This document shows, piece after piece, positions 1-11,810 of a stretch of 64,000 bases of DNA. This stretch comes from Talinum fruticosum (lineage: Eukaryota > Streptophyta > Magnoliopsida > Caryophyllales > Talinaceae), in assembly GCA_021018815.1 (NCBI GenBank), contig JAITYX010000021.1:7593001-7657000 (forward strand), written 5' to 3'. Under the pieces are notes generated by a model. It was not told where the DNA came from. It worked only from the letters and a program-made list of their open reading frames with translations, and made no database searches. A program made the position numbers and the translations under genes. Within the stretch, counting starts at the first letter, position 1; the number at the start of each line of letters is the position of its first letter.

Positions 1-317
1 AAAGAAATACATATATATAAGATAATTAGCACATTATGAATTCTATTATAACCAACTATTAAGTTAAGTCGTTTACAGAATAAATCATAAATATTAATCA
101 AATATTCTTTTTAATATATTTTTTAGGGCGTTACACATATCTCATCCAAAATTCGACCAAGCTCAACTGGTTATTAACAAACTTGTTAAACATGGAATTT
201 TCACTCTCTGATCTAGAGGTTGTCCTCAACAATCTAGATAAAAATATATGTATAAAATAAGTAATTACTCAATGGCCACATGCCGGAGTTACGCAACAAC
301 CACACAATATACATCAT

Positions 318-470
318 TCATTCAACAAGATTATACACCAATTAGTAAAAAGTATAAACATGCATGTAAATAACGATACTCATCCGAAATAACAAAAACA
401 TCCACTATAGGTAATTATTCAACAAGATTATACATTAATTAGTCAAAATATAAACATGCATGTAAATATA
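318..470. repeat. Short tandem repeat, about 98-bp period
   Basis: A segment beginning ATTCAACAAGATTATACA and ending with ATAAACATGCATGTAAAT occurs twice, at about 320 and 417. It lies inside the CACTA element, 5' of nothing recognisable. Confidence 0.7.
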
Positions 471-2130
471 ATTAGGTTGCAAAACACATATTACCTCTGT
501 CAGAACTTCGAATTGGTCAACGAGAGAGCTGGCGTTCACGCTGACAGGTGTGTGGGGTGATAATGGCGTACCTGTGTTGGTGATGAAGTACGAACTCATC
601 AGGGCCTCCATCTCTGCCACCTTTGCTGCCATTTGTGACATTTTGGGTCGGTTGAAACTCAATTATGGACTGTTGAGACTCCATTTGGGACCTCATTTGA
701 GTCATTTTGACCTTCATATACGCTTGGCTGGAAGTGACGGGGCGCCTCTTCGTAGCCCCAAAGTGCTCAACTATCCCCACCAGACCAATGACGACTCAAA
801 TACGACCGGGATGCTTATCTCTTTGTAGGGCCAAAGCTAACTTGTCCCTCCTCCCAGTGGTGTCAGCGACTTTTGAAGTCAATGTTTGTGACAAAGACTC
901 CTATAAGAAGAAAAAAATATTATCATTTGACAATTCATAAATATTAAAACCGATAAGTTATCAAAATAAATAAAGGACAAAGTAAAAAAACTCAGGAGTC
1001 AGCGTGAAATAGCTTCTAGATCGGGGTAGTGAAGGTTCCATCTTTCTTCTTTTTCCTTCGACCCACAGCTCGTCCCTATCGACAATGAGCTGAGCAGTAT
1101 CTATGCTGGAACCTTCACCAGATGTTGTTTGAAGTTGTTCAAGCTTTTGCCTGTACAACCTCTCCTCCAATTTCACATACCCCGCACGGGACAACACACC
1201 AGGGTATGTATTGCTCTTAATCCTCTTCCAGTTGGCTTCACCTATCGCCTGCGCAAACGAAAATATCAATGCATAACACTTAAATCGAAAATAGTTGTAT
1301 ATATAGTTGACAATTTCTTCCATTTTATATCAATTCAACAACGAAAATATCAGTGTAAAAGATAACTCCCTCTCATTATCCTCTACATCTGCCTTTCTCA
1401 AGTATATCTCACCACTTACATTTATAGAAAACCAACATCACACTATTTTTATATGACATTGAATGTCGAATGAAGTTGCATACTATTCAAACCCTCTATT
1501 TTCTCCTTAGAGCTACCCATTAACTTTTTATACAATCATTGATGATGTATTATCAAAAAAGGTATCAAAGTAATGAAATTGCCATGTATTTCAGAGATGT
1601 GACATGTGATTCAAACGATCTCCACTCCTCCTCGGTGATATTATTGTAGACTTCACAGGGTCTACCTTCTTGTTTTATCTGGCTTGTTTTGTAGATCTAT
1701 ATAGCGACAACGCGATATTTGAAGTCTCTAAACATTTCCACTACCGACATAAGTGTCTTGTGTTTCACGGAGGGGATCTCAGATTCATTAACGTTCAAGT
1801 TGAACGTTCTCTGAAACATAAGAATGATACGCATTAGTACATATATATTAACCATTTACAATATAAGTTGCAATACTAAGTTCAGATGTAGTCATTTACC
1901 TGAATATCGTTCCAAAGTTTGTCCTTAATGGAATCAGGGACATCAGCCTATTTTCTGTAGTTGATGTTTACATGGGAGCGGGTTGCCGGACTAACATAGC
2001 TCATAAAGGGAGCTTTATGCTCACCTACAACATTTCCATGGTTATCAAAATCGACCCGTGTAACAAAAGTTGGATCGTTTCTACTCCGGACCAACTTCTC
2101 CTTGTCATCATAGTTTGCCACCTCGATTTT
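435..2130 (-). pseudogene. CACTA transposon ORF1 (Transposase_24/Ptta-type) relic
   Basis: Several minus-strand blocks resemble plant transposase Ptta/En/Spm (Transposase_24). Around 2130-1900 a stretch contains FDNHGNVVGEHKAPF and then ADVPDSIKDKLWNDIQ before a GT donor. Around 1700-1600 is a block with EEEWRSFESHV. Around 1240-1020 are NWKRIKSNTYPGV-like sequence and DELWVEGKRRK. Around 780-517 is a coiled-coil-like block beginning GIVEHFGATKRR. An in-frame stop (before ADVPDS) and loss of continuity show that it is decayed. The order of blocks on the minus strand follows the family. The exact exon limits are not certain. Its role would have been in mobilising the surrounding CACTA element. 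Confidence 0.65.
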
Positions 2131-2840
2131 TTGTACTTTTGGAAGAATTCATTTTATACTGCAAGAAATTATACAACTCTTGATACATAAACATGTACAA
2201 CAATTTTCAGATGGAAACATATAAGTTGGGCCGGGCAGCAGCTAACACGGGCTGACCGTGTAGTCCGGCACAGCCCGTGCTGGCTGCCTAGAACCCTGGT
2301 TCCTCAATTTTGGTCGTTTTTTGTCTCTTCTCTTATTTTCATATTTTATCCATTCACATTCTTAAAATATAAGATTAATGTACAAATTTTATCCAAAACA
2401 CCGCGAAATATAAGACTCCTAAAATACACTTTCGAGTTTAGATCTGAAATTGGAAAGCACAGAGTTTCATGAAAATATCAAAAATGACAAGGCAAACAAT
2501 AACAGAATTAAAAACCCGCAATGGAATTTAGGGAAAAATGCTAAAGATGAAGAGAAAGAGACAAACCTAGTGGTGCCCCGAAAAGAGGAGTTAGCGACAG
2601 ACGTGTAGCCACGCAGAGAGAGTGAGGTCGGTGAGAGAACTCGGCGACAGAGTGGTGCAGTGACAACTTGGAAACGCAAAGAGAGTGAGTGGGGGGTGTA
2701 CAACCATGACCTAAAACCATAGAGTAGCACCGGAAACCACTAGCAACCACAGAGAGAAGAGCAACCGAAGCAAGAAAGTGTGGGACTGAAAATGAGAGAC
2801 AAATGTGAGACTCAACTTTGTCCAAGGGTTTTTGGTGCAG

Positions 2841-2884
2841 TACTTTAGACGATGGTTCACTACCAAGAACCATCGTCTAAAGTA
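2841..2884. repeat. Perfect 18-bp inverted repeat in CACTA subterminal region
   Basis: TACTTTAGACGATGGTTC (2841-2858) is followed after an 8-base loop by its exact reverse complement (2867-2884). It contains the GACGATGG subterminal motif in both orientations, so it may be a paired transposase binding site. Confidence 0.85.
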
Positions 2885-3167
2885 CTTGGACTACGGTTTA
2901 GTAAATGAACCGTCGTCATAGATAAGTCTATGACGATGGTTCGGTAAAAGAACCATGGTCTAAGATTCACTACAAACTTTAGACGACAGGTTTTATGTTG
3001 AACTGTCGTCATATATACATTAAAAACTGTATCTTTTTATGAAAATGCCACTAGTCCATTTTTCATGAACGTTTGTCCTTTTAACCATCGTTAAAAGTGG
3101 TTTCTATAGTAGTGACATAAGAGTAAACCAGTCATTATTCACTAACCCATAATCAGAAACAATAAAC

Positions 3168-3412
3168 ATCCAAGTTGACTCAAATTCTGAGGGGGTTTCA
3201 GAGCCCTAAACACATGATTTCAATTTGCCATGGAATGCATGATCATTATTCAAAGCACCACTCACCTTATCTAAAACTTTTTTCATTATATGCCAAATAC
3301 AAAATTTGTGAATTGAAGTATGAAAAACCTTTTCTATTACAATTTTCATAGCAAGATCCTAATCAGTCACAATGTATGTAGGTTGTTGACCTCCCATAGC
3401 TTCTAAGTTTCT
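3168..3412 (-). pseudogene. FAR1/MULE-type transposase relic
   Basis: The minus strand reads through a MULE/FAR1-like core: AMGGQQPTYIVTD, then a TAG stop, DLAMKIVIEKVF, and HKFCIWHIMKKV. The TD-x-D aspartates and the C-x2-H motif (CIWH) are the usual signature of the MULE transposase domain shared with FHY3/FAR1 proteins. Two in-frame TAG stops and no flanking ORF show a relic. No terminal inverted repeats were found nearby, so it could come from a MULE or from a FAR1-related host gene. Confidence 0.7.
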
Positions 3413-3446
3413 CAAATAACCATACGAAACTTTCAATGTATGCTAA

Positions 3447-3712
3447 AAGGTCGCGCAAAGATCCATTCCGTCATGGGCACTTCCACTCCTAACAGAAGGT
3501 TGGGGGTCGTGTTCTCCGTGGGATGTTCCCTAGCGAGACTCACGCACTTTCGAACCTTCGGAATCGAAAGGTCGCACAAAGACCCATTCTGTCATGGGCA
3601 CTCGCACTCCTAACTTAAGGTTAGGAGGTCGCGTTCTCCGTGGGATGTTCCTTAGCGAGATATATATACTCAAGCATTTTCAAACCTCCGGGAACTGAAA
3701 GGTCGCGCAAAA
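3447..3712. repeat. Tandem repeat, about 120-130 bp, just over 2 copies
   Basis: Units start AAAGGTCGCRCAAAGA at about 3448, 3568 and 3700. They share the phrases GTCATGGGCACT, CTCCGTGGGATGTTCC and TAGCGAGA. The third unit is only a start. The GC-rich composition differs from the surroundings and leads into the LTR-like block. Confidence 0.75.
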
Positions 3713-3719
3713 TTCACTC

Positions 3720-5163
3720 TTTAAGCCCAAGGGGCTGAGTAAAAATCATTCATCACAACAGAGCGTCAACAACAAGATAGGAAAGCGAAGAAAAGCAAAG
3801 TTGAAAAAGCGAACTTCATTCATTGAGACAAGAGCGTGCAACGCGCCATTGCAAGAGAAGCAAAGCGTCTAACGTTCAAGATACTACGCTACAACACTAC
3901 GGTTACACTACTACGCTACAGTTACGCTACTTAGACGAAAGGATAGCAACGGCCATCACCTCACTTCTCCTTCAGAAGGTTCCTTTTCCTCTCCGCCACG
4001 AGGTTCCTCCTCTTCTCCGCCGGAAGGTTCCTCTTCTTCTCTGCAGGGAGGCTAATTCCCTTTTCCTTGGGTAGGTCCCTTCGGCCATGATAAGAGGGAG
4101 TAAAAGGGCCATCTATTGATTAGCCACTCTCTAAGGGAGGATCAGATGACGAGCCAACGCTGGGAGCGGTTCCTCCTTTCGTCGCAACGTTCACCGAAGA
4201 ATTAAGGTTCACCGATTGAAGCTCAATGATATGATCGTGGTTACATTCCACCCAAACCTCAAGTGTATCCCACTCAGAACGGATTGTGGCTTGAACCAAC
4301 TTATCATACTCTTCACCATCATTTATCAACCTCAGTTTCCAAGCATCGTCAATGAGAAGCTCGTAGAACGCTTCCGCGACAAAGGATGGTCGGCGATGCT
4401 CAATCGCTGTTTGCTCGGCCTCATCTCGGTTGTAGCGAGGGCACAAGTTCTCATATCCGACAAGAAGCGCCCGGAGGTCATTTTCTCCAAAGCAAGGGAA
4501 AGGAGAGGAGTGAAGAAGTGGAAGATTGCTATCCTTCTCAAGATTTACCCCCTATTTATAAGAACTTGGGGTCATAAAGGCATAACAGAGTGGGCTCCAC
4601 ATTCCACCTACCTACCTCGGGAGGCATGCAGGTAAAACGTGAGGGGCTAAATGATTCGGGTATTTCCTGGACAGTTCCAACTCACCCACCACGTCACTAG
4701 TCAACTGGGCCTAATCAGTCGGATAAGGAAGGTATCGCCCAAGCCAACCCTTAACAGGCCAGGTAAAAGCCCAAAGCCCACTAGGGCTAAGGTTTCCCTA
4801 AACCACAAGTAAATTACTATTTTACCCCTTTAAAATCTCCTATAAATAAACATCATTTCCCAACACCATGGGATATGTTTTTCACATTCCACAAATCTCA
4901 TCTTTTTCATAATCTCCCAAGCTTCCAAGTTCTCAAGCTCTTACGTTCATCAACATTCATCAACATTCATTCCAAGAATTTCCATCATTGGAAAACCTCT
5001 CAACTCCCACGGAATTCCCCACGCACATCGAGGAAGATTTCCTCGATTCCTTCAATTAAGTCAATCACTAACTTGAGCGTCGGAGGGGCGTTCCCCGGGA
5101 TCCACCACCCGGGGCCACATGGAATCGGATCGATCGTGCCACGTCCTCAGCACCAAAGTAGTA
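3720..5163 (+). mobile_element. Ty3/Gypsy-type LTR fragment
   Basis: This stretch has no host gene. It has a TATA box (4841-4848), a downstream leader rich in TC and AAC, and a block ACTTGAGCGTCGGAGGGG followed by CCCCGGGATCCACCACCCG. The latter resembles the U5 part of plant Tat/Ogre-type Gypsy LTRs. The 5' boundary is unclear. The 3' side stops where a LINE relic begins at about 5165. A 108-codon minus-strand frame at 4120-4446 is open but matches nothing I know. Assignment is by resemblance only. Confidence 0.45.
4841..4848 (+). promoter_or_regulatory. TATA box of Gypsy-type LTR
   Basis: TATAAATA preceded by TCTCC and followed by AAACATCATTTC. It sits some 320 bases before the presumed LTR end, a normal position for an LTR promoter. 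Confidence 0.5.
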
Positions 5164-5164
5164 A

Positions 5165-5460
5165 ATCCTTCCTCTCTCCGAATCATCATTCACATCATCA
5201 ACTCGGTTTTCTCCAAAAACACTTAGCATTCCATTAGCCCAAATCCTTCTCGTAGTGTCACAATTTCTGAACAAATGCTCCACTGTTCCGACCTCCTTCT
5301 TACAGAAACACATAGATCATTTACCTCCATACCTTTCTTTTTCATTACCGAGCCTAATGGGAGAGCTTCTTGTAGTACTTTCCACCCAAAAACTTCAGTT
5401 TTGGGTGGGAGGGAAGGGCCCAGTAAGTCTTCCAATCCTTGCAAGACCATTCTTCCATAG
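5165..5460 (-). pseudogene. LINE reverse transcriptase zinc-binding (zf-RVT) relic
   Basis: The minus strand reads PPKTEVFGWKVLQEALPLG and then, after a frameshift near 5310, CFCKKEVGTVEHLFRNC and RRIWANGML. This is the zf-RVT domain at the C-terminus of plant L1-like LINE ORF2 proteins (C-x2-C ... H-x4-C pattern: CFCKK, EHLFRNC). Only this domain is left. The two frames overlap at about 5223-5313, so a single-base shift separates them. Confidence 0.75.
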
Positions 5461-5575
5461 GTTCAGCCAGCTCATGGTGAGCAAGGCGCGTATCCTATAT
5501 TAGTACATATTGATTGAAGTGTCTTAGTACAAGCATATATTATCACTTTTTTTATCAATTTAAAAATCTCTTTGA

Positions 5576-6560
5576 TAGGGTACATATTGATTGACTTTTT
5601 ATGTATTTTTGCACTAGAAAATGGACCCCACTCCAAACTCTACACATTCAAGTTTGTTATTCCAAGTTTGCCCTCTTAATCTCCATAGGAGAAATAAAAT
5701 TGCAAGTATAACAACCGAGTGGATACAATGAATAAGACTTTTAGGTCCGAATTTACCCCATGTTATTTCTAGTAGAATCATAGTTAAATTGATAAATTTT
5801 TCATTTGATTGGATCCAAGAAAACATTTGGTTTAATTAATAAATTCGTTTGTATTATAGTAAAAATAGACAAGTCCATATATTTAATTTGTGCCCATGAA
5901 AAATAAAAATTTTGTTTACTGATTCATTCAAGTTTAAATAATTATTCATGCGACTCATTAATTTTGTATAAATAGTTTTGGATCTATTCAAGTTTCGTTA
6001 AATATTTTTAGGCACTATTTTTTATGTAAAACTAGTAATTCTGGGGAAAAAAGTAACACAGCAGCTTGAAATAACCCATATGTCCTTAGTTTAGTGGTAT
6101 CCCCTACGTGAAGAAAATTTAAGGTATATTGATTATTTCATACTACCATGTCATTTTTTTGTCTGAAATTACCAAGTATTATGTTTGAATTGGTTCTTAA
6201 AAATATTTAAACAAATCTAAATGGACCCAAAAGTTTTTATCATAGTTATTAGGTAGCATAAATAACTTTCAAAACCTAAATAGACCAATAAGTAAATTTT
6301 TCACAAAAATAAATTAAACGAGTCAACAAAATTTTTGTTGGCATCTACTTGCTTCCTTTTCCCCCTCTAAATGTAAGTTTGGAATTTTATTGATAAATAA
6401 ATAGTCAAACTACAATGTAGTGACTACATTGCTTTTATAGGGTACATATCGATAATTTAACTTTTTGTGTATGTATTTGAACTAGAAAATGGACTCAACT
6501 TCAAACTCTACACGTACAAGTTTGTTATTGTAGGTTTTCCTTCCTATAGAGTATCTTCTC
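5576..6560. repeat. Direct repeats about 870 bp apart
   Basis: A 105-base segment containing CTAGAAAATGGA, CCAAACTCTACAC and CAAGTTTGTTATT occurs at about 5576-5690 and again, diverged, at about 6447-6560. The interval between is AT-rich and contains no gene. The cause (tandem duplication or flanks of a lost element) is not clear. Confidence 0.6.
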
Positions 6561-6604
6561 GATTACTTGCAATTCTCTCTGTTACTAAACAATAACCCTT
6601 ATTT

Positions 6605-8417
6605 TTACAGTGTTTCAAATTTTGACAGCTTCGATGAGTCCAACCCCGAACCACAGAACGTAGCTATGGATATCCGTTCACAGTTTGGATCCGGCACGAC
6701 CCTATGCACCGCGCTCTTCAATGCCCCGTTGCTCATTTCCTGCACATATGAATTAAAATATAAGTGAACGATGATAAATGTCTTGCATCAAGATATTAAA
6801 AAATTAAAAATATCTAGCATTGACCTAAATCAATTTAATATGTAATTTAAAATCACCAAATTATCAATAATTATAATTAATTAGGTATAATGGATTATTA
6901 AACGTAATATATTTATTGTCTATATGAACAGGTGACACGGTCAACTCAATAATAAGGCCAAACTTATAGGTGAAAAATATATTAATACATATAATTTATC
7001 CATAATTGCAAAGGTAATCATACACTTACAACTTTAGAATCATTGCAGGTAAAAGTAATTACCCATTACAAATATTTTAGGAACGAGAAAAATGACAAAT
7101 GTCTTGGTGATTTTATATAATTCACAATTATACATACAAGTTACAACCATGCACGGACCACATAATCAAAACTTTTCATCGTTTGAATTAATTGGTTCAA
7201 GAGAGAAATTGTTATCTTGATCATTTTGCATGCTTTATTAACTCACAAATTAAGAAAAAATATATATTGTTGGATTTAAATTACCTCCATCTTGTGACCC
7301 ATATTGACGAAGAAAGCATTAGGCATGATAGGAACTTTGAACCATTGATCATCTTTCAAGACTTCGAGGCCTTCGACTTGCTTGTCTTGCAACAAAAATG
7401 TCGCAGCAGATGAATCTGCATGCTTGCTTGTCGTGCGAACGAGCTCTTCATGTGGACATGGCGGATAATAATTGAACCTCGCGAGCATCTGCATGCCTCC
7501 ATCTCCATATCCATCGATGAAGGTGTTGTCTTTTAACCCTAGACATCGCGCCAAGGCTTTAAGTAATACGTCATGCACCCTTTCCACCTTGCTGGAGAAC
7601 TCATCTAATGTCTCCCTAGTTATTGAAAACAATTCAAGGAACATTGTGAATAGAAGAGGAGCGCTTAGATTGTGAATAGATTGTGAATAGGCTTGGTTTT
7701 GTGCCTTCACAAAACTCCCACACTCAGAAGAATTTGTGAGCGACGGATCTAATCCCGGGTCTTCCATGTGGAAATGACACTTAGTGGGTCTACATCACAT
7801 GTGCTTTAGCAAAATAAGCACTATCTTGTAATGAAGGAATAAAAACTATAACATATAAAATCGACCTGTACCTGAAAGTTTGAGGATTCTGAGGCCATAA
7901 ATGAAGTTGGCGTTGGTGTTTGGGAAGGACAGTGAGAAATAATCGAACAGCCCACTGAACAGGGGCATTTTCAGGGATGTCACTCCCATAACCCTCTGGA
8001 TTACTTTCTGTCTTCGAAACCTTTTTCTCTCCTCCACAGGCAGCCCAAAAAAAGCTTGCTCACTTCTCTTATTTCCTCTAAAACTTCTCCCCTTATCCCA
8101 TGATTCACCAGCTGCATCATCGAAGTTACATCATTAGTATTTTCTCCTCTGCAGATTTCGTCTTTCCACACAAAACAAAGATCAGTACGTAGTTGAATGG
8201 TCGTCTTATGTCTAGACGACTACAAATGACAAAAATGCATTTAGTCAATATTGAACATGTTAACATCGGTACAAAATTAAATCACCTGAAAGCAGCCCCA
8301 AGTATTGAGAGCAGATAGAAGCTTTCCTAACTCGTTTTCCTGTGTGGCGGTGGCAGAAGGGGTTGAGAGGAGAGAGAGGTCAATTATGGGGCAGTCCATG
8401 TAAGGAAGATCCGCCAT
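6605..8417 (-). pseudogene. 2-oxoglutarate/Fe(II) dioxygenase (SRG1-like), decayed four-exon copy
   Basis: This is the minus-strand paralogue of the gene at 56.9 kb. Exon 1 (8417-8286) starts MADLPYMDCPIIDLS and ends NTWGCFQ at a GT donor. Exon 2 (8111-7872) starts LVNHG and carries NPEGYG and LWPQNPQTF. Exon 3 (7615-7285) has the iron-ligand motif HAD in SKHADSSAATFLLQDKQ and the FNYYPPCP motif. Exon 4 (6739-6605) has MSNGALKSAVHRVV (second iron His) and ERIS (2-oxoglutarate RxS). All splice sites are GT-AG. Exon 2 has two 1-nt shifts (near 8047-8053, an A run on the plus strand, and near 8002). Exon 4 ends early after SKFETL, so about 45 C-terminal residues of the family are missing. The family oxidises small molecules in the cytosol, often in specialised metabolism. 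The substrate is unknown. Confidence 0.8.
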
Positions 8418-8520
8418 TGCTGGTTAAGCAACTAAAACTAGCTAGTATTGCTATTAGGGTTGTAAAAGTGGAAGGAAATAAGTGAAGTAATGTATGTGTA
8501 TATTATATGAATTAGGTTTC

Positions 8521-8528
8521 TTTATATA
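8521..8528 (-). promoter_or_regulatory. Putative TATA box of the 6.6-8.4 kb dioxygenase
   Basis: The minus strand reads TATATAAA about 105 bases upstream of the ATG at 8417. The distance fits a plant core promoter with a 70-base leader. Confidence 0.5.
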
Positions 8529-8868
8529 CTACGAGGAAGCACCTAATGTCTTCAATTGGAAGGTGAACTTACACAAATGCTCAATGGAAAAATCAAACAT
8601 TTTTAATTTGAAGGATTTAAGAGTCCCCTAATTAGTTACATTTTTTGATTAATTTGCATGCCCGTTGAATTTTATTTCCTTATATGAATGGTTTGACTTC
8701 AAAGATCTAGAAGTTAGATATCGTTTTTCAATGTGCATTTAATTCAAACTGAAATTTTGATGTGATTATTGATTTTAACCAAAACCTACTCCTTCTCTTT
8801 CACATTATTTGTCGTCTTTGGGTTATAATATGGTAAACTTTAATTAATATTTTCTCCATTTCATAATA

Positions 8869-9131
8869 CTCCCTTCATTTTAAAAATATTTATCGCTTTA
8901 AAGTTATACTAAGGAAACACAAAATTGATGATAAAATTTGTGTTAAAAAACCAAGTTGTCACAAGGTTTCATTGAAAATGAAGAAAAACAATAAAAGGAG
9001 AGAAAATTATTAATTAATAAAGACAAAATTGGTAAGCAAGTAATTAATACATCATTGGAATTGCAAAGTGACAGATATTGTGAAACGAAAAAGTTAGTCA
9101 AAGTGACGTATATTTTGAAATGGAGGATGTA
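8869..9131. mobile_element. Stowaway-like MITE
   Basis: The ends are inverted relative to each other: CTCCCTTCATTTTAAAAATA on the left, and on the right TATTTTGAAATGGAGGATGTA, whose complement reads TCCTCCATTTCAAAATA. The interior is AT-rich and shares ACAAAATTGGTAA and AAGTGACAGATATT with other copies at 9133-9776, 9806-10077 and 53612-53832. This is the usual look of Tc1/mariner Stowaway elements. Boundaries are approximate. Confidence 0.6.
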
Positions 9132-9132
9132 C

Positions 9133-9776
9133 ATGTTACTTCAACTAACTTTTTTCATTTCACAATATATGTTACTTTACAATCCCTGAAAAACTAAGAC
9201 TTTGGGAGTAATCTTGTGTGTCCTTCTCCCTTGGACGTTTGTGATATATATAGTGAGTATAGAAGAATACAATGTGTCAAAGACTCTACAATGAATTGTA
9301 CATGAATACAAATAGCTAGAGAGTTGTAATGCTTTACAATTACTATCACTATCTCCTAAACGGAAACAACTATCCTAATATGAAAAACTAAGACTTTGGG
9401 AGTAATCTTGTGTGTCCTTCTCCCTGGGACATTTGTGATATATATAGTGAGTATAGAAGAATACAATGTGTCAAAGACTCTACAATGAATTGTACATGAA
9501 CACAAATAGCTAGAGAGTTGTAATGCTTTACAATTATTATCATTATCTCCTAAACGGATACAACTATCCTAATAATCCCACATATTAATGACTAATTTAT
9601 CAATTTTGTTATTATTAATTGCTTTTTTATCGCCTTTTTATTAACTTTTTGCATTTTCAATGAATCATTGGCACAATTTGATTTTTTAACCCAAATTTAT
9701 TGATGAATTATGTGTTTTCTTAGTATTTCACCATTGAATGCAAGTATATAATGATTAGTGCATAACAATTACTATT
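9133..9776. mobile_element. Stowaway-like MITE split by a tandem duplication
   Basis: Left part (to about 9186) has CTTCAACTAACTTTTTTCAT and TATGTTACTTTACAATCC. After the 9188-9578 tandem repeat the same MITE resumes with TTAATGACTAATTTATCA and TTGCACAATTTG-like sequence. The intact copy at 9806-10077 shows the two halves as neighbours, so the tandem repeat is an insertion. Confidence 0.5.
9188..9578. repeat. Tandem duplication, 194-bp period, two copies
   Basis: The unit starts GAAAAACTAAGACTTTGGG at 9188 and again at 9382. It contains GTGATATATATAGTGAGTAT and ends near CTCCTAAACGGA and ACTATCCTAATA. The copies differ at only a few bases, so the duplication is recent. The content resembles part of an LTR (TATATA and a leader), but no coding sequence is present. 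Confidence 0.85.
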
Positions 9777-9805
9777 GCTATTTAAACAATATCAGCAATA
9801 TATAA

Positions 9806-10077
9806 TACTCCTTCAATTTCAAAATACATGTCACTTCAACTAACTTTTTCGTTTCACAATACTTATCACTTTACAATTCCAACAACGTACTAATAACTAC
9901 TTTACCAATTTTGTCCTTATTCATTGCTTTATTTCTCTTCTTTTCTCATTGATTTTCTTCATTTCTAATAAAATCTTATGGCAACTTGGTCTTTTAACAC
10001 AAATTTTGTCGTAAATTTAGTATTTTTTAGTAGGCAACTTTAAAATGACAAATATTTTGAAACTGATGGAGTAGTGG
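9806..10077. mobile_element. Stowaway-like MITE, intact-looking
   Basis: Begins TACTCCTTCAATTTCAAAATA and ends TATTTTGAAACTGATGGAGTA, so the termini are inverted complements flanked by TA. The length is about 270 bp. The interior matches the copies at 8.9, 9.1-9.8 and 53.6 kb. Confidence 0.7.
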
Positions 10078-10311
10078 GTAATTTGCATCCATCTTCTGAG
10101 ATTTTTTGTATGTATTGATTTTCCAACCCCGAGATTTTCTCTCGTTCTTTTTCTTTTTTTTTCTTTACTTTCCTTCAATTTCGATGCGATAACTTTTAAT
10201 TCAAAATTACAAAAATATTCCTTTTTTGATAAATTTGAAATTATGAACAGCCAAAGAAATCAAATGTAATTGTTATTAATTAATATGCTACTAATTATTA
10301 TTATAAGGGTG

Positions 10312-10425
10312 ATGATACGTGTCTTGTAGCGGACATGTTTTATACTTATTATTTTAATTTAAATTGATGATACGTGTCTTATAGCGGACATGTTTTATAC
10401 TTCTTATTTTAATTTAAATTAATAT
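10312..10425. repeat. Tandem repeat, about 55-bp period, two copies
   Basis: GATGATACGTGTCTTRTAGC followed by GGACATGTTTTATACTT occurs twice in a row, each ending in TTTTAATTTAAATT. The start resembles the AATGATATRTGTCTTAT ends of the MITE family at 13.1 and 41 kb. Confidence 0.8.
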
Positions 10426-10916
10426 GTTATAACTTATATGGTTGAAAATCACAAAAGTTTTAGTAATTACATTTAGTTATCAACTATAAAGTTTTTATAT
10501 TTATCGGTTACATTAACATAAACAAAGTGATACCTTAATTGATTCAAACCTATCAAAGACGTATCACGTGTATGATTTTACAATTATGAAAAATTATATG
10601 CAAAAAATGATATTACATTAATTATAAGTTGTAATATTATTGGACACTTCAATTATATATTTTTTTATCAATTTAATATGACATTATAACTTTTAAATTA
10701 AGAGAAGACACCTAAGAAGTACAAAGTAAGAAGAAGGTAAGAGGAGATGGTGACTGCAACAACTTGGTTAGTAGATTGCACTAAGTCTCGTTCATCACAT
10801 GGTAAGTGGCACATAGGAGGTGGTGACCCTCAATTGTTGTGCAAATTCTTATATCAATCTCGGAGCTTATACTCATAGGTGTTACATCACTATATTTGGC
10901 CCGCAAAACCCCTCTA

Positions 10917-11092
10917 TTTATTGTTCCATCCAACCATTATTTATAGATATATGTCCTGAAAGTAAAAATTCTTAGATATATAATAAATGCGTGGTAAACT
11001 CTTCTGTTTTTGCTTCCGTCCAACCATTATTTATTGATATATGTCCTAAAAGTAAAAAATCTCTAAATGTATAATAAATGCGTTGTAATTGT
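10917..11092. repeat. Tandem repeat, about 100-bp spacing
   Basis: CCAACCATTATTTATWGATA, ATGTCCTRAAAGTAAAAA and ATAATAAATGCG recur in two successive units. The region 10.4-11.8 kb otherwise holds no gene that I can support. The ORFs at 10972-11522 have no family resemblance. Confidence 0.75.
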
Positions 11093-11810
11093 TGTACATT
11101 GGTTGAGACTCCAATCAAGAGATATTGGGGGATGGGGCTAGATGGTGTGTGAGTGGGAGAGAAGGGTATTTTTGAAAAATCTAAATTAATAAAAGTCAAT
11201 CTTTAAAGCTTAGAAATAGAAGCAAAACGGTCAGGGTTGAACAGTTAATGTAGAAAATCACAAAGGGAGGTGTATGACTCGGGCAAGAAAGGATTGCGGA
11301 AAGGGAACATAAAGAGTACAAATCCAATTTAGTCAATGACAGACAAAGGTTGAGATGAAGAGGGGAAGATCGATCCGCCAATGAAAAACAACAGAGAGCG
11401 ATAGAGGACATTGCCTTTGAAACAGCCCTAGAAAATGCAAAAATAAACGTGACTTTTCTAATAATTGCATTATTAAACTGTAATATAGGTCCAGTTTCTT
11501 GAACTATTAGCGATGGTGACATAAAATATAGGCTATTAGTTGATCGAAATGGAAAAAGAAAATAGAATCGAGTTTGTCTAACAGGTGGGACTAAAATTAA
11601 TTGTCGTCTAGGAGACTAGAGGCAAAAATATAAAGTCTAAATTAGGATGCGATACTACTTAAAGAAAGTTGTTATACAATAATACATTATTATACAATAA
11701 TCATTTTTAAAATATAAAATATAAAAGCTATCTTTTTTCTGTCCAAATCCTGAGATAGAAATTGGTGATTCGCGATCAAATCCATTATTATACAATAATG
11801 CAAAGGAAAA

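Larger units (their letters stand above)
1..3114 (-). mobile_element. CACTA (En/Spm) transposon, one terminus and ORF1 region, cut by window edge
   Basis: The element reads on the minus strand. Its terminus is at 3114, where the minus strand begins CACTACTATAGAAACCAC, the hallmark CACTA end. Just inside (2840-3100) are many copies of a GACGAYGGTT-type subterminal motif in both orientations, as expected for transposase binding sites. Further in (about 2130 to 435) lie decayed exons of the plant Transposase_24/Ptta type. The other terminus lies outside the window, so the 3-bp target duplication cannot be checked. Family assignment rests on terminus, subterminal repeats and coding relics together. 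Confidence 0.8.

Noticed and set aside
2226..2295. GC-rich imperfect palindrome (CACGGGCTG ... CAGCCCGTG) as a regulatory site
   Set aside because: It lies inside a decayed transposon and has no promoter or gene next to it.
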